Source: Dyella_B sp035503745 (GTDB taxonomy: Bacteria; Pseudomonadota; Gammaproteobacteria; Xanthomonadales; Rhodanobacteraceae). From it: DNA of 64,000 nt. Shown here piece after piece: positions 1-9,585 of this stretch. The notes beneath the pieces are model-generated. The model was not told the DNA's origin. It saw only the letters and a program-made list of their open reading frames with translations, and did not search any database. The stretch is taken from the NCBI RefSeq assembly GCF_035503745.1, contig NZ_DATJTC010000010.1, forward strand, positions 24,050 through 88,049, in the 5' to 3' direction. Each line of letters begins with the position of its first letter. Position 1 is the stretch's first letter. A program made the translations under genes and the position numbers.

Positions 1-1650
1 GACGCGCGCCAGGCGGCGACCCAGTTCCTGTTTGTTGGCCGGATGGATGTCGTAGCGTTCGCCGATGTCCACCGAAATGGCCAGGCCCGAATGCGCATCT
101 TCCGCCGCGACCAGCCGTTGCGCTTCACGCACATCCGCCCAGCCGCTTTCGCCCGGATGCGTGGGCGGTGCGCCGTAGCTGGAAAGTTGCGCGATCAGAA
201 ACGGCAAGTTTGCGCCAAAGCGTGTGCGCAGATCCTCGCGCAGGCTCTCCAGCAGCTTGCGATAGCTGCCTGCATCGCCGGTGTTGGATTCGCCCTGGTA
301 CCACAGCACGCCGCGCAAGCCATAGTGGCCAAGCGGCGCGATCATGCCGTTGTACAGCGTGGTCAGGCCTGAGGTGGATTGCCATGGCACGCGCGGCGGC
401 GCACCGAACGATGCCGGCACCACCCGGTATTGCCAAGCGCCAAGCGCCACGCTGGTGCCGTCGCGCAGACGTAGCGCCCGTTGATCGGCCGGGCCATAGA
501 TACCGCCGTCGCGATAGGTGTTGAGCACGTTGACGGCGATCAGGTTGTCGCCTTCGTGCAGCACGCCAGGGGGTAGGGCATAGGTGCGCGCCACGCCGCC
601 GTAGGCCGTGCCGATCCAATGGCCGTTGATCCAGGTCTGGTCGATTTCGTTGGCGGTGCCGAGTGATAACGCCGATGCTTGCGCGGCCTGCTGCTTGCTG
701 AGCGTTAGCGTGGTGCGATACCACAGCATGCCGGTGAAATTGGCCAGTTCCGGCATGCCCCAATGCTGCCAGGGACCGCGATCGATCGGCGCAGATTGCC
801 AACCTTGTTCGTCCGCGTGCGCGGGATTCCATGGCGCGTTGGCGGCGGTTTGACCCGGACGCGAGAGCCACCACGCTTTCCATTGCCGATCCCATTGCAT
901 GCTGGCACGCACCGGATCCTTCACGTAGGCATCAAGCAGATCCAGTGCTTCGTCGTAGCCGCCGACCTTGCGCAGCGCTTGTGCGCTCATCCACGGCTCG
1001 ATGCGCGAACCGCCCCAGGAGGAGACGATCAGACCCATCGGCACCGGCGTGGTCTTTTGCAATTCGCGCGCGAAGTAGTAGCAGGTGGCGGAAAACCTTG
1101 CCACGTTGGCGGACGTGGCGGCCAGCCAGTGATCGGAAGCGGGGATGCGCTCCAGCGGCGTAGCGCTGCTGACGTCGCTGACGGTCAACATGCGGATGCG
1201 GTCGTTGGAGGCATTGTGGATTTCCGCTGCGGCATCCAGCGTGCGCTCGACCGGCAGTTCCATGTTGGACTGCCCGGAACAAAGCCAGACGTCACCGACC
1301 AGGAGATCCTGGATGCTTTGCATGCTGCCGTCATCGGCGCGCACGCTGAGCGTGTAAGGGCCGCCGGCGGCCAGTGCGGGCAGGAAGGCTTGCCAGCGTC
1401 CGCTGCCGTCGGCACGCGCGCGAATCGTCTTGCCGGCGATCGTGATCGTCAGCGTTTCGCCGGGTTTCGCGTTGCCCCACACCGGATTGCTGCGATCGCG
1501 CTGCAGTACGGCATGGTCCTGGAATAGCGGATTGAGCAACGCAGCGGCATCGCCGGCCCGTGCCACGCATGTGCCGGCGCACAACAGCGCGAGTGCCGCA
1601 CAGGCAACGCGGCGGCGCTTCGCCCTGGCACGCAAGGTGCGGATTACCAT
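1..1650 (-). CDS. sialate O-acetylesterase-like (SASA) esterase, C-terminus cut by window edge
   Basis: Exported carbohydrate esterase of the SASA (sialate O-acetylesterase) family; by context it probably removes acetyl groups from glucuronoxylan fragments rather than from sialic acid. The start ATG is at 1650 and the frame stays open to base 1 (550 codons). Residues 1-32 form a signal peptide with an RAKRRR n-region. The block I motif GQSNM carries the nucleophile Ser128. A WYQGESN motif and a late DIHPANK block (Asp/His) complete the family signature, and a jelly-roll-like insert lies between. The ATG overlaps the aguA stop by 7 nt, so the two genes are translationally coupled. Function in the family is known; the xylan substrate is inference. 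Confidence 0.85.
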   Translation of the reverse strand, partial: MVIRTLRARAKRRRVACAALALLCAGTCVARAGDAAALLNPLFQDHAVLQRDRSNPVWGNAKPGETLTITIAGKTIRARADGSGRWQAFLPALAAGGPYTLSVRADDGSMQSIQDLLVGDVWLCSGQSNMELPVERTLDAAAEIHNASNDRIRMLTVSDVSSATPLERIPASDHWLAATSANVARFSATCYYFARELQKTTPVPMGLIVSSWGGSRIEPWMSAQALRKVGGYDEALDLLDAYVKDPVRASMQWDRQWKAWWLSRPGQTAANAPWNPAHADEQGWQSAPIDRGPWQHWGMPELANFTGMLWYRTTLTLSKQQAAQASALSLGTANEIDQTWINGHWIGTAYGGVARTYALPPGVLHEGDNLIAVNVLNTYRDGGIYGPADQRALRLRDGTSVALGAWQYRVVPASFGAPPRVPWQSTSGLTTLYNGMIAPLGHYGLRGVLWYQGESNTGDAGSYRKLLESLREDLRTRFGANLPFLIAQLSSYGAPPTHPGESGWADVREAQRLVAAEDAHSGLAISVDIGERYDIHPANKQELGRRLARV

Positions 1651-3815
1651 GCGGAGAAGCCGGGCACGTTGTCGAATTTAAGCGACTCGTAATACTGCAG
1701 CGAGTGCTGCGGCGGCGCGAAGCCGGCCGGCAGCGGCAGGCCGGATTTGCTTTGGAAGTAGGCGATGCACGCGTCGCGCCACCATTGCGCTTCCTTTTCC
1801 TGGATCGCCAGGAACGCTGCCGTCTGCTGATAGCGTTGCGGATCGATATAGCCGTCCAGACGCGCCCAGGTCTGGCGCATCTGCTTGACGTCTTCAACGC
1901 CCTGCGTGTAGTGCGCCACCAGTTCGTACCACAGCGTGTGGCCCGAGCGCATGCGGTAGTCCCAGGGCACGTGGTGGAACCACAGCAGCAAATTTTCCGG
2001 TGTTTGCTTTACGTCGTTAAATTGCGCGGCGACCGGCGGCGCGTACTGATCGACCGCATCGCTGCCGCTGCGGGTGCGATCGAAGCCGATGCCGTTGCGG
2101 TCGGCACGGTTGTAGTAGACCGGACGCCAGTCGGCGCGTGCTTCGCTGGCATCCCATGGTGCCGGCCCGTAGTGATGGCCGGGCCCCATCTGATGATGCA
2201 GCCCCAGCGGGGTCATGTAGTCGACCGCCGCTTCGCGCGAACCCATCATCATGTCCACGACCGGATGGATGAAAGCGTCGTCGTTGCTGAAGGTCATGCG
2301 CACCCATTCCTCGGCGATGGCGCGCGAGGAGAGGTCGGGGTTCCACGCAAGCCGGCCGAACACGTACCAGTTGGCCTGGTTGAAGATCGATCCGCACCAG
2401 TTGCGGTCGGTGCCGATGTTCGCCACGCCCGCCATGCCGGTCAGCGTCTGGCCATCCAGCGAACCCTCGATCACCTTGGCTACGGTCGAGCCCTTGCCGT
2501 GCGTCATGGTGTCGGCGCGCAGCACTTCCTCGAACAGCGGGCCCAGGTACACCAGGTGCGTGGCAAAGCCCAGGTATTCCTTGGTGATCTCCAGCTCCAT
2601 CATCATCGGCGTCTTGGGCATGGCGCCGAACAACGGGCTGAAGGGTTCGCGCGGCTGGAAATCGATCGGTCCGTTCTTGGTTTGCAGCAGCACATTGGGG
2701 CGAAACTGCCCGTCGAGCGGCTTGAATTCGTCATAGGCCTGCTTGGCGCGGTCTTCGTTGCTGGGCGAGTAGACGAACGTTCGCCACATCACCACGCCGC
2801 CGTGCGGGGCCAGGGCGTCGGCCAGCATGTTGGCGCCATCGGCGTGCGTGCGCTTGTAGTCCTGCGGACCGGGCTGGCCTTCGGAGTTGGCCTTGACCAG
2901 GAAACCGCCGAAATCGGGGATCAGCTTGTAGATCTCATCGGCCTTGTTCCGCCACCACTGCCGTACCTGCGGATCGAGCGGATCGGCGGTCTTCAACCCT
3001 CCGATCTCCATCGGCGCGCTGAAGCGGGCGCTGATGTAGACGCGAATGCCATACGGGCGGAACACGTCGGCCAACGCGGCGACTTTTTGCAGATAGCGCG
3101 GTGTGAGAATTTCCGCGCCGGCATTGACGTTGTTGACCACCGTGCCATTGATGCCGATCGAGGCGTTGGCGCGGGCGTAGTCGGTGTAGCGCGGATCGCG
3201 CCAGTCGGGCAGCTTCCACCAATCCCAGATCGACGCGCCCGCGTAGCCGCGTTCCACCTGGCCGTTGAGGTAATCCCAGTGATCGAGCACACGCAGTTTC
3301 AGGCGCGGTGCGTCATGCAGGTCCAGGTGCTCGATCGATTGGGCGGTCTGCAGCAGGCGCAGGAATCGGAATGCGCCGTATAGCGCACCCACGTCGCTGT
3401 TGCCGACGATGGCGGTTGCCGGATGGCCATCGACGACCACGCTGCGGATCAGATAGCCCTCCTTGCCCAGGGATCGGGTGTCCAGTTGCAGATGCTGGAT
3501 CAGCGGCGAGGAAGCCGGGGTGCCGATGAGGATGGCACCGTCGCGGGTGACGGAATCGGACACCGCAGGCGCCCGACCCAGCAGCCCGCCCAGGCCGCGC
3601 AGCAGTTCCTGCCGGGTGACGGTTTGCGTGGGCGAGGCCGCGCCGAACACCAGCTGCGAGGCATGGCTTCGATAGGCCGCTGCCTGCTGTGCCGGCAGCG
3701 GTCGATAGCGCAGCCACAGGTCGTAGCCATCCTCGGCGTGCGCGGAGCCTGCGAAGAGGGCGAACAGGGCCACCGCCATCGCCGCTGCGAGGATGCGCCA
3801 GATGGGCGTGGCCAA
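1644..3815 (-). CDS. aguA: GH67 alpha-glucuronidase, secreted
   Basis: Hydrolyses the alpha-1,2-linked (4-O-methyl)glucuronic acid from glucuronoxylo-oligosaccharides. With a TTG start at 3815 the protein is 723 aa. Its first 27 residues are a textbook signal peptide: an Arg in the n-region, a hydrophobic core and SAHA before the cut, which places it in the periplasm or outside. The GH67 core follows; likely catalytic residues are the acid Glu312 (KANSEG) and Asp385 (GPIDFQP) with Glu407/Glu409 (MMMELEITKEY). An in-frame ATG at 3887 would give a longer protein but lies inside the promoter and upstream of the operator, so I reject it; ATG 3779 would spoil the signal peptide. AGG sits 6 nt before the TTG. 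The gene is first in an operon with the acetylesterase. Confidence 0.9.
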   Translation of the reverse strand: MATPIWRILAAAMAVALFALFAGSAHAEDGYDLWLRYRPLPAQQAAAYRSHASQLVFGAASPTQTVTRQELLRGLGGLLGRAPAVSDSVTRDGAILIGTPASSPLIQHLQLDTRSLGKEGYLIRSVVVDGHPATAIVGNSDVGALYGAFRFLRLLQTAQSIEHLDLHDAPRLKLRVLDHWDYLNGQVERGYAGASIWDWWKLPDWRDPRYTDYARANASIGINGTVVNNVNAGAEILTPRYLQKVAALADVFRPYGIRVYISARFSAPMEIGGLKTADPLDPQVRQWWRNKADEIYKLIPDFGGFLVKANSEGQPGPQDYKRTHADGANMLADALAPHGGVVMWRTFVYSPSNEDRAKQAYDEFKPLDGQFRPNVLLQTKNGPIDFQPREPFSPLFGAMPKTPMMMELEITKEYLGFATHLVYLGPLFEEVLRADTMTHGKGSTVAKVIEGSLDGQTLTGMAGVANIGTDRNWCGSIFNQANWYVFGRLAWNPDLSSRAIAEEWVRMTFSNDDAFIHPVVDMMMGSREAAVDYMTPLGLHHQMGPGHHYGPAPWDASEARADWRPVYYNRADRNGIGFDRTRSGSDAVDQYAPPVAAQFNDVKQTPENLLLWFHHVPWDYRMRSGHTLWYELVAHYTQGVEDVKQMRQTWARLDGYIDPQRYQQTAAFLAIQEKEAQWWRDACIAYFQSKSGLPLPAGFAPPQHSLQYYESLKFDNVPGFSAW

Positions 3816-3854
3816 CGCGGACCTGCCGCGCCTGGCGTTGTCATGCCGTGCGCC

Positions 3855-3884
3855 TGTTACCGCTAACATGTGTAAAAATGCGTT
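3855..3884 (-). promoter_or_regulatory. aguA promoter with xyl-box-like operator
   Basis: On the minus strand TGTTAGCGGTAACA (3855-3868) is a near-perfect 14-bp inverted repeat. It matches 12 of 14 positions of the site before xylB. Two bases upstream is TTTACA, a possible -10, with TTCGGA 17 bp further up as a poor -35. The 2-bp spacing between -10 and operator is the same as at xylB, so a bound repressor would cover the transcription start. The site also lies 109 bp upstream of the divergent lacI-type gene and may give autoregulation. The palindrome is seen; binding is inferred. Confidence 0.6.
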
Positions 3885-3976
3885 CATATCCGGTCCGAAG
3901 TCACGGCTGATATCGATTTGCGAAGCGACCGCGCGATGATGACGATGGTCGCGGCCCCACGTGAAGGAAAACGGCA

Positions 3977-5056
3977 TTGAAGAAGACAGGCAGGAAATCG
4001 GTTCGCCGCAAGGGCTTCGCTGTCACCATCGACGAAGTGGCATCGCTGGCCAAGGTATCGCCGATGACGGTGTCGCGCGTCATCAACGGCCATAGCAAGG
4101 TGCGCGACACCACCCGCGAGCGGGTGATGCAGGCGGTGCAGGAGCTGGGCTACATCCCCAACTTGGCCGCCAGTTCGCTGGCCGCCGCGCAGGACGCCCG
4201 CATCGCGCTGATCTACACCAACCCCAGCGCGGCCTACCTGCGCGAACTGCTGCTCGGTGCGCTGCACAGCGCCGCGCGCGCGGCGGCGCAACTGGTGATC
4301 GACGACTGGGACGAGCTCGACGCCGGCGGCGAGCGCAAGGCTGCGCGGGCGCTGGCCAGGGGCGTGGCCGGCGTGATCCTGCCGCCGCCCTTGTGCGAAT
4401 CCAAGGCGGTGATCGAGGAACTGGTCGGCGCCGGCGTACCGGTGGTGGCGATCGCGTCGGGACGGTTCAATCACGACATCTCCAGCGTGCGCATCGACGA
4501 TTTCCTCGCCAGCAAGGAAGTGACCGATTACCTCATCAAGATGGGCCATACGCGCATCGGCTTCATCAAGGGCCATCCCAACCAGACGGCCAGTACGCGG
4601 CGCTACGAAGGGTATCAGGCGGCCCTGAAGGACGCCGGCATCGCGCCGGATGCGGCGCTGGTGCAGCAGGGCTACTTTACCTACCGTTCGGCGCTGCCCG
4701 CGGTGGAAAAGTTGCTCGCCCTGCGCAAGCCGCCCACTGCGATCTTCGCCAGCAACGACGACATGGCGGCCGCGGCGATCTCGGTCGCACACCGGCGCGG
4801 GTTGGACGTGCCGCGCGATCTTTCCATCGTGGGTTTCGACGACACCTCGGCCGCCACCACCGTGTGGCCGGAGCTGACCACGGTGCGCCAGCCGATTTCG
4901 ACCATGGCCGATTCGGCGCTGGAGATCTTGCTGCGCACCATCCGCCGCAAGGAAAACGACACCAAGGTGGTGGTTGACCAGGTGGTCGCGCACCAGCTGA
5001 TTCTGCGCGATTCGGTCGCCGCCCCCGCGCCCGCGGGCAAGTCGCCGGGCGGATGA
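3977..5056 (+). CDS. xylR: LacI-family repressor of the xylose/glucuronoxylan genes (XylR-like)
   Basis: DNA-binding transcriptional regulator, 359 aa. The N-terminal helix-turn-helix (residues about 15-60) shows VTIDEVASLAKVS, MTVSRVING and a hinge-helix region PNLAASSLA, followed by a periplasmic-binding-protein-like sugar sensor domain ending in the usual LRDSV. The start is TTG at 3977, supported by GAAGGAAAA 8 nt upstream; no ATG lies in a better place. It diverges from aguA and converges on the sugar porter gene. LacI-family operators are 14-bp palindromes centred on CG, and two such sites precede aguA and xylB, so it is very likely their repressor. The inducer (xylose, xylobiose or aldouronic acid) cannot be read from sequence. 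Confidence 0.85.
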   Translation: MKKTGRKSVRRKGFAVTIDEVASLAKVSPMTVSRVINGHSKVRDTTRERVMQAVQELGYIPNLAASSLAAAQDARIALIYTNPSAAYLRELLLGALHSAARAAAQLVIDDWDELDAGGERKAARALARGVAGVILPPPLCESKAVIEELVGAGVPVVAIASGRFNHDISSVRIDDFLASKEVTDYLIKMGHTRIGFIKGHPNQTASTRRYEGYQAALKDAGIAPDAALVQQGYFTYRSALPAVEKLLALRKPPTAIFASNDDMAAAAISVAHRRGLDVPRDLSIVGFDDTSAATTVWPELTTVRQPISTMADSALEILLRTIRRKENDTKVVVDQVVAHQLILRDSVAAPAPAGKSPGG

Positions 5057-5114
5057 ATCACCCGGCGTGGCCCAGCGGGCGGTCACGGCATCGTCGGTGC
5101 GGCAGCGCATCGGG

Positions 5115-6548
5115 CTAGCCTTCCATGTGTTCCAGTTCCTTGCCGCGCGTTTCGTGCACGCAGCGCCGCACGAAAAACACCGAAACCACCGCCGCCGCCG
5201 CGTATATCCCGTAGGCGCCGGCCAGGCCGATGCTTGCCAGCAGAATCGGAAACGTGACGGTGATGGCGAAGTTCGACGTCCATTGCGCGGCGCCGGCCAC
5301 CGCCAGGCCCGAGCCGCGGATCTGGTTGGGAAACATCTCGCCCAGCATCACCCACATCACCGGGCCCCACGACATGTTGAAGAAGATCACGTAGACGTTC
5401 GCCGCAACCAGTGCCAGCGTACCCATGGCGTGCGATAGCGCGAGCTTACCGTGCGCATCGATGCTGCCGTTGGCAAACGCGACGGTGACCAGGATCAGCG
5501 ACACCGCCATGCCGAGGGAGCCGACCCACAGCAGGGGCTTGCGGCCGACCTTGTCGATCAGCAGCACTGCGATCAGGCAAGCGCCGATGCTCAGCGCACC
5601 GGAAAGCACATTGGTCAGCAGCGCGTCGTTTTCGGAAAAACCCACCGCCTGCCACAGCACCGCGCCGTAGTAGAAGACCACGTTGATGCCAACCAGCTGC
5701 TGGAAGGTGGCCAGGCCGATACCGACCCACACGATAGGGCGCAGTTTGCCGCTGACCTTGTCCCGCAGGTCCGACAGGCGCGGGCGATGCCGGTCCTGCG
5801 CCAGCGAGTCGCGGATCTGGGCGAGCTTGGCCTGTGCCTGGTCATCGCCGTAAAGACGGCTCAACACGTTGGCCGCGTCGCCGTCGCGCTTGCGCACCAC
5901 CAGGTAGCGGGGGCTTTCGGGAATAAACAGCAGCGATACGAAAAACAGCGCCGATGGCAGCACCTGTACCCAAAACATCCAGCGCCATGCGGCCCGGTCC
6001 AGCCATAGTGCGTCGGTCGATGCGCCGGCCGCCTTGGCCAGGAGATAATTGCTCAAGAACGCACAGAACAAGCCGCTGATGATGGCGATCTGCTGCACCG
6101 TCGCCAGGCGTCCGCGATAGCGCGCCGACGCCACTTCCGCGATGTAGGCCGGCGCGATCACGCTGGCCGCCCCCACCGCCAGGCCGCCGACGATGCGCGC
6201 GGCGACGAACAGCGATGCGCCGGTCGCCGCGCCCGCGCCCAGCGCCGAAAACAGGAACAGCACGGCCGACACGATCAGTACCGCGCGCCGTCCCCAGCGG
6301 TCGGCTTCGCGTCCGGCGAAAAATGCGCCGAGCGCGCAGCCGAGCAAAACGGAAGCGACTTCGAAGCCGATGGCGGTATCGCTGGAATGGAACGCGGTCT
6401 TCAAGCCCTCCACGGTTCCATTGATCACGCCGCTGTCGAAGCCGAACAGGAATCCGCCCAGTGTGGCGACGCAACTGATCTGCACGATAAGCCGCGTGTT
6501 CTCTCCCTCGCGCGCAGGCAGTGCGCGGTCGAGCACGATGTCGTTCAT
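5115..6548 (-). CDS. MFS sugar porter (XylE/GalP type), probable xylose transporter
   Basis: Inner-membrane sugar:proton symporter of 477 aa with 12 predicted membrane helices. Family signatures of the sugar porter group are present: GFLFGFDSGVINGT in helix 1, READRWGRR after helix 2, PESPRYLV before the central loop, KVGRKPLLW after helix 8, and HETRGKELE at the C-terminus (a His replaces the Pro of the usual PETKG). It is last of three same-strand genes xylB-xylA-porter, 117 nt after xylA, so xylose is the likely substrate. It ends tail to tail with the LacI-type gene with 58 nt between them and no clear terminator there. Confidence 0.85.
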   Translation of the reverse strand: MNDIVLDRALPAREGENTRLIVQISCVATLGGFLFGFDSGVINGTVEGLKTAFHSSDTAIGFEVASVLLGCALGAFFAGREADRWGRRAVLIVSAVLFLFSALGAGAATGASLFVAARIVGGLAVGAASVIAPAYIAEVASARYRGRLATVQQIAIISGLFCAFLSNYLLAKAAGASTDALWLDRAAWRWMFWVQVLPSALFFVSLLFIPESPRYLVVRKRDGDAANVLSRLYGDDQAQAKLAQIRDSLAQDRHRPRLSDLRDKVSGKLRPIVWVGIGLATFQQLVGINVVFYYGAVLWQAVGFSENDALLTNVLSGALSIGACLIAVLLIDKVGRKPLLWVGSLGMAVSLILVTVAFANGSIDAHGKLALSHAMGTLALVAANVYVIFFNMSWGPVMWVMLGEMFPNQIRGSGLAVAGAAQWTSNFAITVTFPILLASIGLAGAYGIYAAAAVVSVFFVRRCVHETRGKELEHMEG

Positions 6549-6665
6549 GCCGCTGTTCCCCTCATGTCCATGTTTTTATGTCCCCGATGGGTGTGTTTTA
6601 TCGCGATCCATCGCACACCCGTTGCGCGCTTCCCCGAGCATGCCCGGGGAGGCGCCATGCCGGCG

Positions 6666-8003
6666 TCAAAGCGCGAGATACTGATTGATCAGGTTCTCGT
6701 AGCGCTCCTGCTTGCCGCTGCGCTTGGCCGGTTCGCCGTTTTTCACGGCCAGTGCGTGCAGATCGGCCAGGCTGAGCTTACCCTGCGCGAAGTCGCGTCC
6801 GGCGCCCTGGTCGAAGCTGGCGTAGCGGTCGGTGCGCCACTGTTCCCACGGCGACTTGGTCAACAACGCATGCGCCACTTCCAGGCCGCGCGCGAACGCA
6901 TCCATACCGCCGATGTGCGACAGGAACAGATCGTCCGCGTCGGTGGATTCGCGGCGCACCTTGGCGTCGAAATTCAGGCCGCCGGGCGCGAGCCCGCCCT
7001 GGCGCAGCACCACCATCATCGCGCCGACGGTGTCGTACAGGTCGGTGGGGAACTGGTCGGTGTCCCAGCCGTTCTGTGCGTTGCCGCGGTTGGCATCGAT
7101 GCTGCCCAGGATGCCGTGGTCGGAGGCGACCTGCAGATCGTGCTCGAAGGTATGGCCGGCCAGCGTGGCGTGGTTGGCTTCGATGTTGAGCTTGAAATCC
7201 TTCTCCAGGCCGTGCGCTTGCAGAAAGCCGGCGACGGTGGAGGAATCGAAGTCGTATTGGTGCTTCATCGGCTCCATCGGCTTGGGCTCGATCAGGAAAT
7301 TGCCCTTGAAGCCGATGCTGCGGCCGTAGTCGCGCGCCATGGTCAGGAACCGCGCGAAATGATCGAGTTCGCGCTTCATCTGCGTGTTGTGCAGCGACGC
7401 ATAGCCTTCGCGGCCGCCCCAGAACACGTAGTTTTCGCCGCCGAGTTCGACCGTCGCATCCAGCGCGGCCTTGATCTGCACGCCCGCGCGCGCAACCACG
7501 GCGAAATCCGGATTGGTCGCCGCACCGTTCATGTAGCGCGGATGGCTGAACAGGTTCGCCGTGCCCCACAGCAGCTTCACGCCGCTGGCCTGCTGGCGCT
7601 CCTTGGCGAGCGCGACCATGTGCTTGAGGTTCTTCTCGTATTCGCCGATGTCATCGGCATCGGGCGCAAGGTCGATGTCGTGGAAGCAGTAATAGGGCAC
7701 GCCGAGCTTGGTGAAGAATTCGAACGCCGCATCGACCTTCGCTTCGGCGCGCGCGATCGGCGTCGCCTGGGCATCCCAGGGATAGTTGCGCGTGCCCGGG
7801 CCGAACGGATCGTGCCCGGCGTTGCAGAAGCTGTGCCAGTAGCACACTGCGAAACGCAGGTGCTCGGCCATGGTCTTGTCACCGATCTTGCGGTTGGCCT
7901 CGTAGTGCTTGAAAGCCAGCGGGTTGTCCGAGTGGCGGCCTTCGAAGGGGATGCGGCCGATGCCGGGGAAATATTCGCGTTTTCCGATGAAGGGAGTGCT
8001 CAT
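6666..8003 (-). CDS. xylA: xylose isomerase
   Basis: Cytoplasmic metal-dependent isomerase that converts D-xylose to D-xylulose. The 445-aa length is that of the longer class II enzymes. Characteristic blocks include RFAVCYWHSFCNAGHDPFG near the N-terminus, VFWGGREGY with a metal-ligand Glu environment, LIEPKPMEPMKHQYDFD, and NIEANHATLAGHTFEHDL containing the catalytic and metal-binding residues. The ATG at 8003 gives MSTPFIGKREYF, the usual start of the family. It lies 60 nt downstream of xylB and shares its transcript. Confidence 0.96.
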   Translation of the reverse strand: MSTPFIGKREYFPGIGRIPFEGRHSDNPLAFKHYEANRKIGDKTMAEHLRFAVCYWHSFCNAGHDPFGPGTRNYPWDAQATPIARAEAKVDAAFEFFTKLGVPYYCFHDIDLAPDADDIGEYEKNLKHMVALAKERQQASGVKLLWGTANLFSHPRYMNGAATNPDFAVVARAGVQIKAALDATVELGGENYVFWGGREGYASLHNTQMKRELDHFARFLTMARDYGRSIGFKGNFLIEPKPMEPMKHQYDFDSSTVAGFLQAHGLEKDFKLNIEANHATLAGHTFEHDLQVASDHGILGSIDANRGNAQNGWDTDQFPTDLYDTVGAMMVVLRQGGLAPGGLNFDAKVRRESTDADDLFLSHIGGMDAFARGLEVAHALLTKSPWEQWRTDRYASFDQGAGRDFAQGKLSLADLHALAVKNGEPAKRSGKQERYENLINQYLAL

Positions 8004-8063
8004 GACGTTTGAATCCTGATCGATGAATAAGTGGAGCCAAGGTGTCGCGAATCAGAAGGCACG

Positions 8064-9566
8064 TTAGGGCTGGCGATTCGCGTAAAACGACGTGCTGCTT
8101 TCCAGGTGACGCAGAAACTGCCGGTAGTGATCGCGGTAGGCCGCGACGTTGTGTGCATCCGGCTGGGCCGAAAGCGCCGGATCAATAAGGACATGCTCGC
8201 GTGCGAGCGCGGCAAGGTCCGTGGATTGACGGTTGGCGCTTTGATACGCCCACAGCGCCTGCAACGCGGCGCCGAAGGCGGCGCCTTCGGCCTGCACGGG
8301 CACTTGCACCGGCAACGCGAAAATATCGGCCACCATCTGCCGCCATGCGGCACTGTGGCTGCCGCCGCCGGTCAGGCGGATGGCGTTGCATTGCATGCCT
8401 GCTTTGGACCACGCGTCGTAACCGTTGCGCAGCGCGTAGGTGGCGCCTTCCATCGCCGCGCGATACGCATTGCCGCGCGTGAAGTTGGTCTGGTCCATGC
8501 CGTGCAGGCTGCCGCGTGCGAACGGAAGATCCGGCGTGCGCTCGCCATTGAGAAACGGCAGCATCACCAAGCCCGCCGCGCCGGGCGTGGTATCGGCCAT
8601 CACGCCGTCGCCCTCGCGCGCGCTGAAGCCGAAGGCGCGCGCGACGGCTTCGGTGGCGACGGTGCAGTTCATCGTGCAGATCAGCGGCAGCCAGCCGCCG
8701 GTGGACGAGCAGAACGCCGCCCAGCCGGCATCATGGTCGATGACCGGACGATCAGCATACGCGAACAGCGTGCCGGAGGTGCCCAGACTCACGCTCAACA
8801 TGCCCGGCACGACATTGCCGGTGCCGATGGCGGCCATCATGTTGTCGCCGCCACCGGCGCAGACGTGCGCATCCCGGGGCAGGCCAAGTTCGTCGGCGAT
8901 GGCGGGCGCGATGCGAAAGCTCGCATTCGCTTGGACCAGCGGCGGCAGGCACGCGGCGAGATCGCGATCCGGATCGGTCGCGGCCAGCATCGCCGGCGAC
9001 CAGCGCCGCGTGCGCACATCCAGCCAGCCGGTGCCCGAAGCATCGCCGTATTCCATCCAGCGCTCGCCCGTGAGCCAGAAATTCACGTAGTCGTGCGGCA
9101 GCATGATGCTGGCCAACTGTTTGTAGACGTCTGGCCGGTGCTTGCGCGTCCACGGCAGTTTCGACGCCGTGTAGCCGGTGAGAATCGGATTGCCGGCCAG
9201 TTCCACGCAACGTTGCGCGCCACCCGCGGCGGCCATGATCTGGTCGCATTCGCGCTGGGTGCTGGTGTCGCACCAGAGTTTGGCCGGAGCAAGCACCTTG
9301 CCGTTGGTGTCGACCGGCACAAAGCCGTGCTGCTGTCCGGATACACCGATGGCGACGATGCGCGCGCGCAAGGCGGCGTCCAGTTTCGCGAAGCAGGCGC
9401 GGATCGCGTCGATCCACCATTGTGCCTGCTGCTCGCGGCTGCCGTCGTCGCCGGCGAGCAGATCCAGCGCGTGACTGTGCGTGGCAAGCACCTGACGCGA
9501 CGCCGCATCGTAAGCGACGAGCTTGACGCTCTGGGTGCCGACGTCGATTCCTGCCACAAGACTCAT
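8064..9566 (-). CDS. xylB: xylulokinase (FGGY family)
   Basis: Phosphorylates D-xylulose to D-xylulose 5-phosphate for the pentose phosphate pathway; cytoplasmic, 500 aa. FGGY-kinase blocks are clear: the N-terminal phosphate loop GIDVGTQSVKLV, SGQQHGFVPVD, the substrate loop GGGDNMMAAIGTG, and the C-terminal GGGSHSAAWRQM ATP-site block. It is first of the xylB-xylA-porter operon. Its promoter and operator lie 20-64 nt upstream, so it is directly under LacI-type control. The ATG at 9566 directly precedes the conserved kinase fold. Confidence 0.95.
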   Translation of the reverse strand: MSLVAGIDVGTQSVKLVAYDAASRQVLATHSHALDLLAGDDGSREQQAQWWIDAIRACFAKLDAALRARIVAIGVSGQQHGFVPVDTNGKVLAPAKLWCDTSTQRECDQIMAAAGGAQRCVELAGNPILTGYTASKLPWTRKHRPDVYKQLASIMLPHDYVNFWLTGERWMEYGDASGTGWLDVRTRRWSPAMLAATDPDRDLAACLPPLVQANASFRIAPAIADELGLPRDAHVCAGGGDNMMAAIGTGNVVPGMLSVSLGTSGTLFAYADRPVIDHDAGWAAFCSSTGGWLPLICTMNCTVATEAVARAFGFSAREGDGVMADTTPGAAGLVMLPFLNGERTPDLPFARGSLHGMDQTNFTRGNAYRAAMEGATYALRNGYDAWSKAGMQCNAIRLTGGGSHSAAWRQMVADIFALPVQVPVQAEGAAFGAALQALWAYQSANRQSTDLAALAREHVLIDPALSAQPDAHNVAAYRDHYRQFLRHLESSTSFYANRQP

Positions 9567-9585
9567 GGGTTATCCGCAGTAAAAA

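Noticed and set aside
1..1650. True sialic acid catabolism gene
   Set aside because: No other sialic acid gene is present; operon overlap with aguA points to xylan debranching instead.
1560..3383. 607-codon plus-strand frame antisense to aguA
   Set aside because: Composition typical of antisense shadows (Val, Arg, His, Gln repeats); aguA has full GH67 motifs on the other strand.
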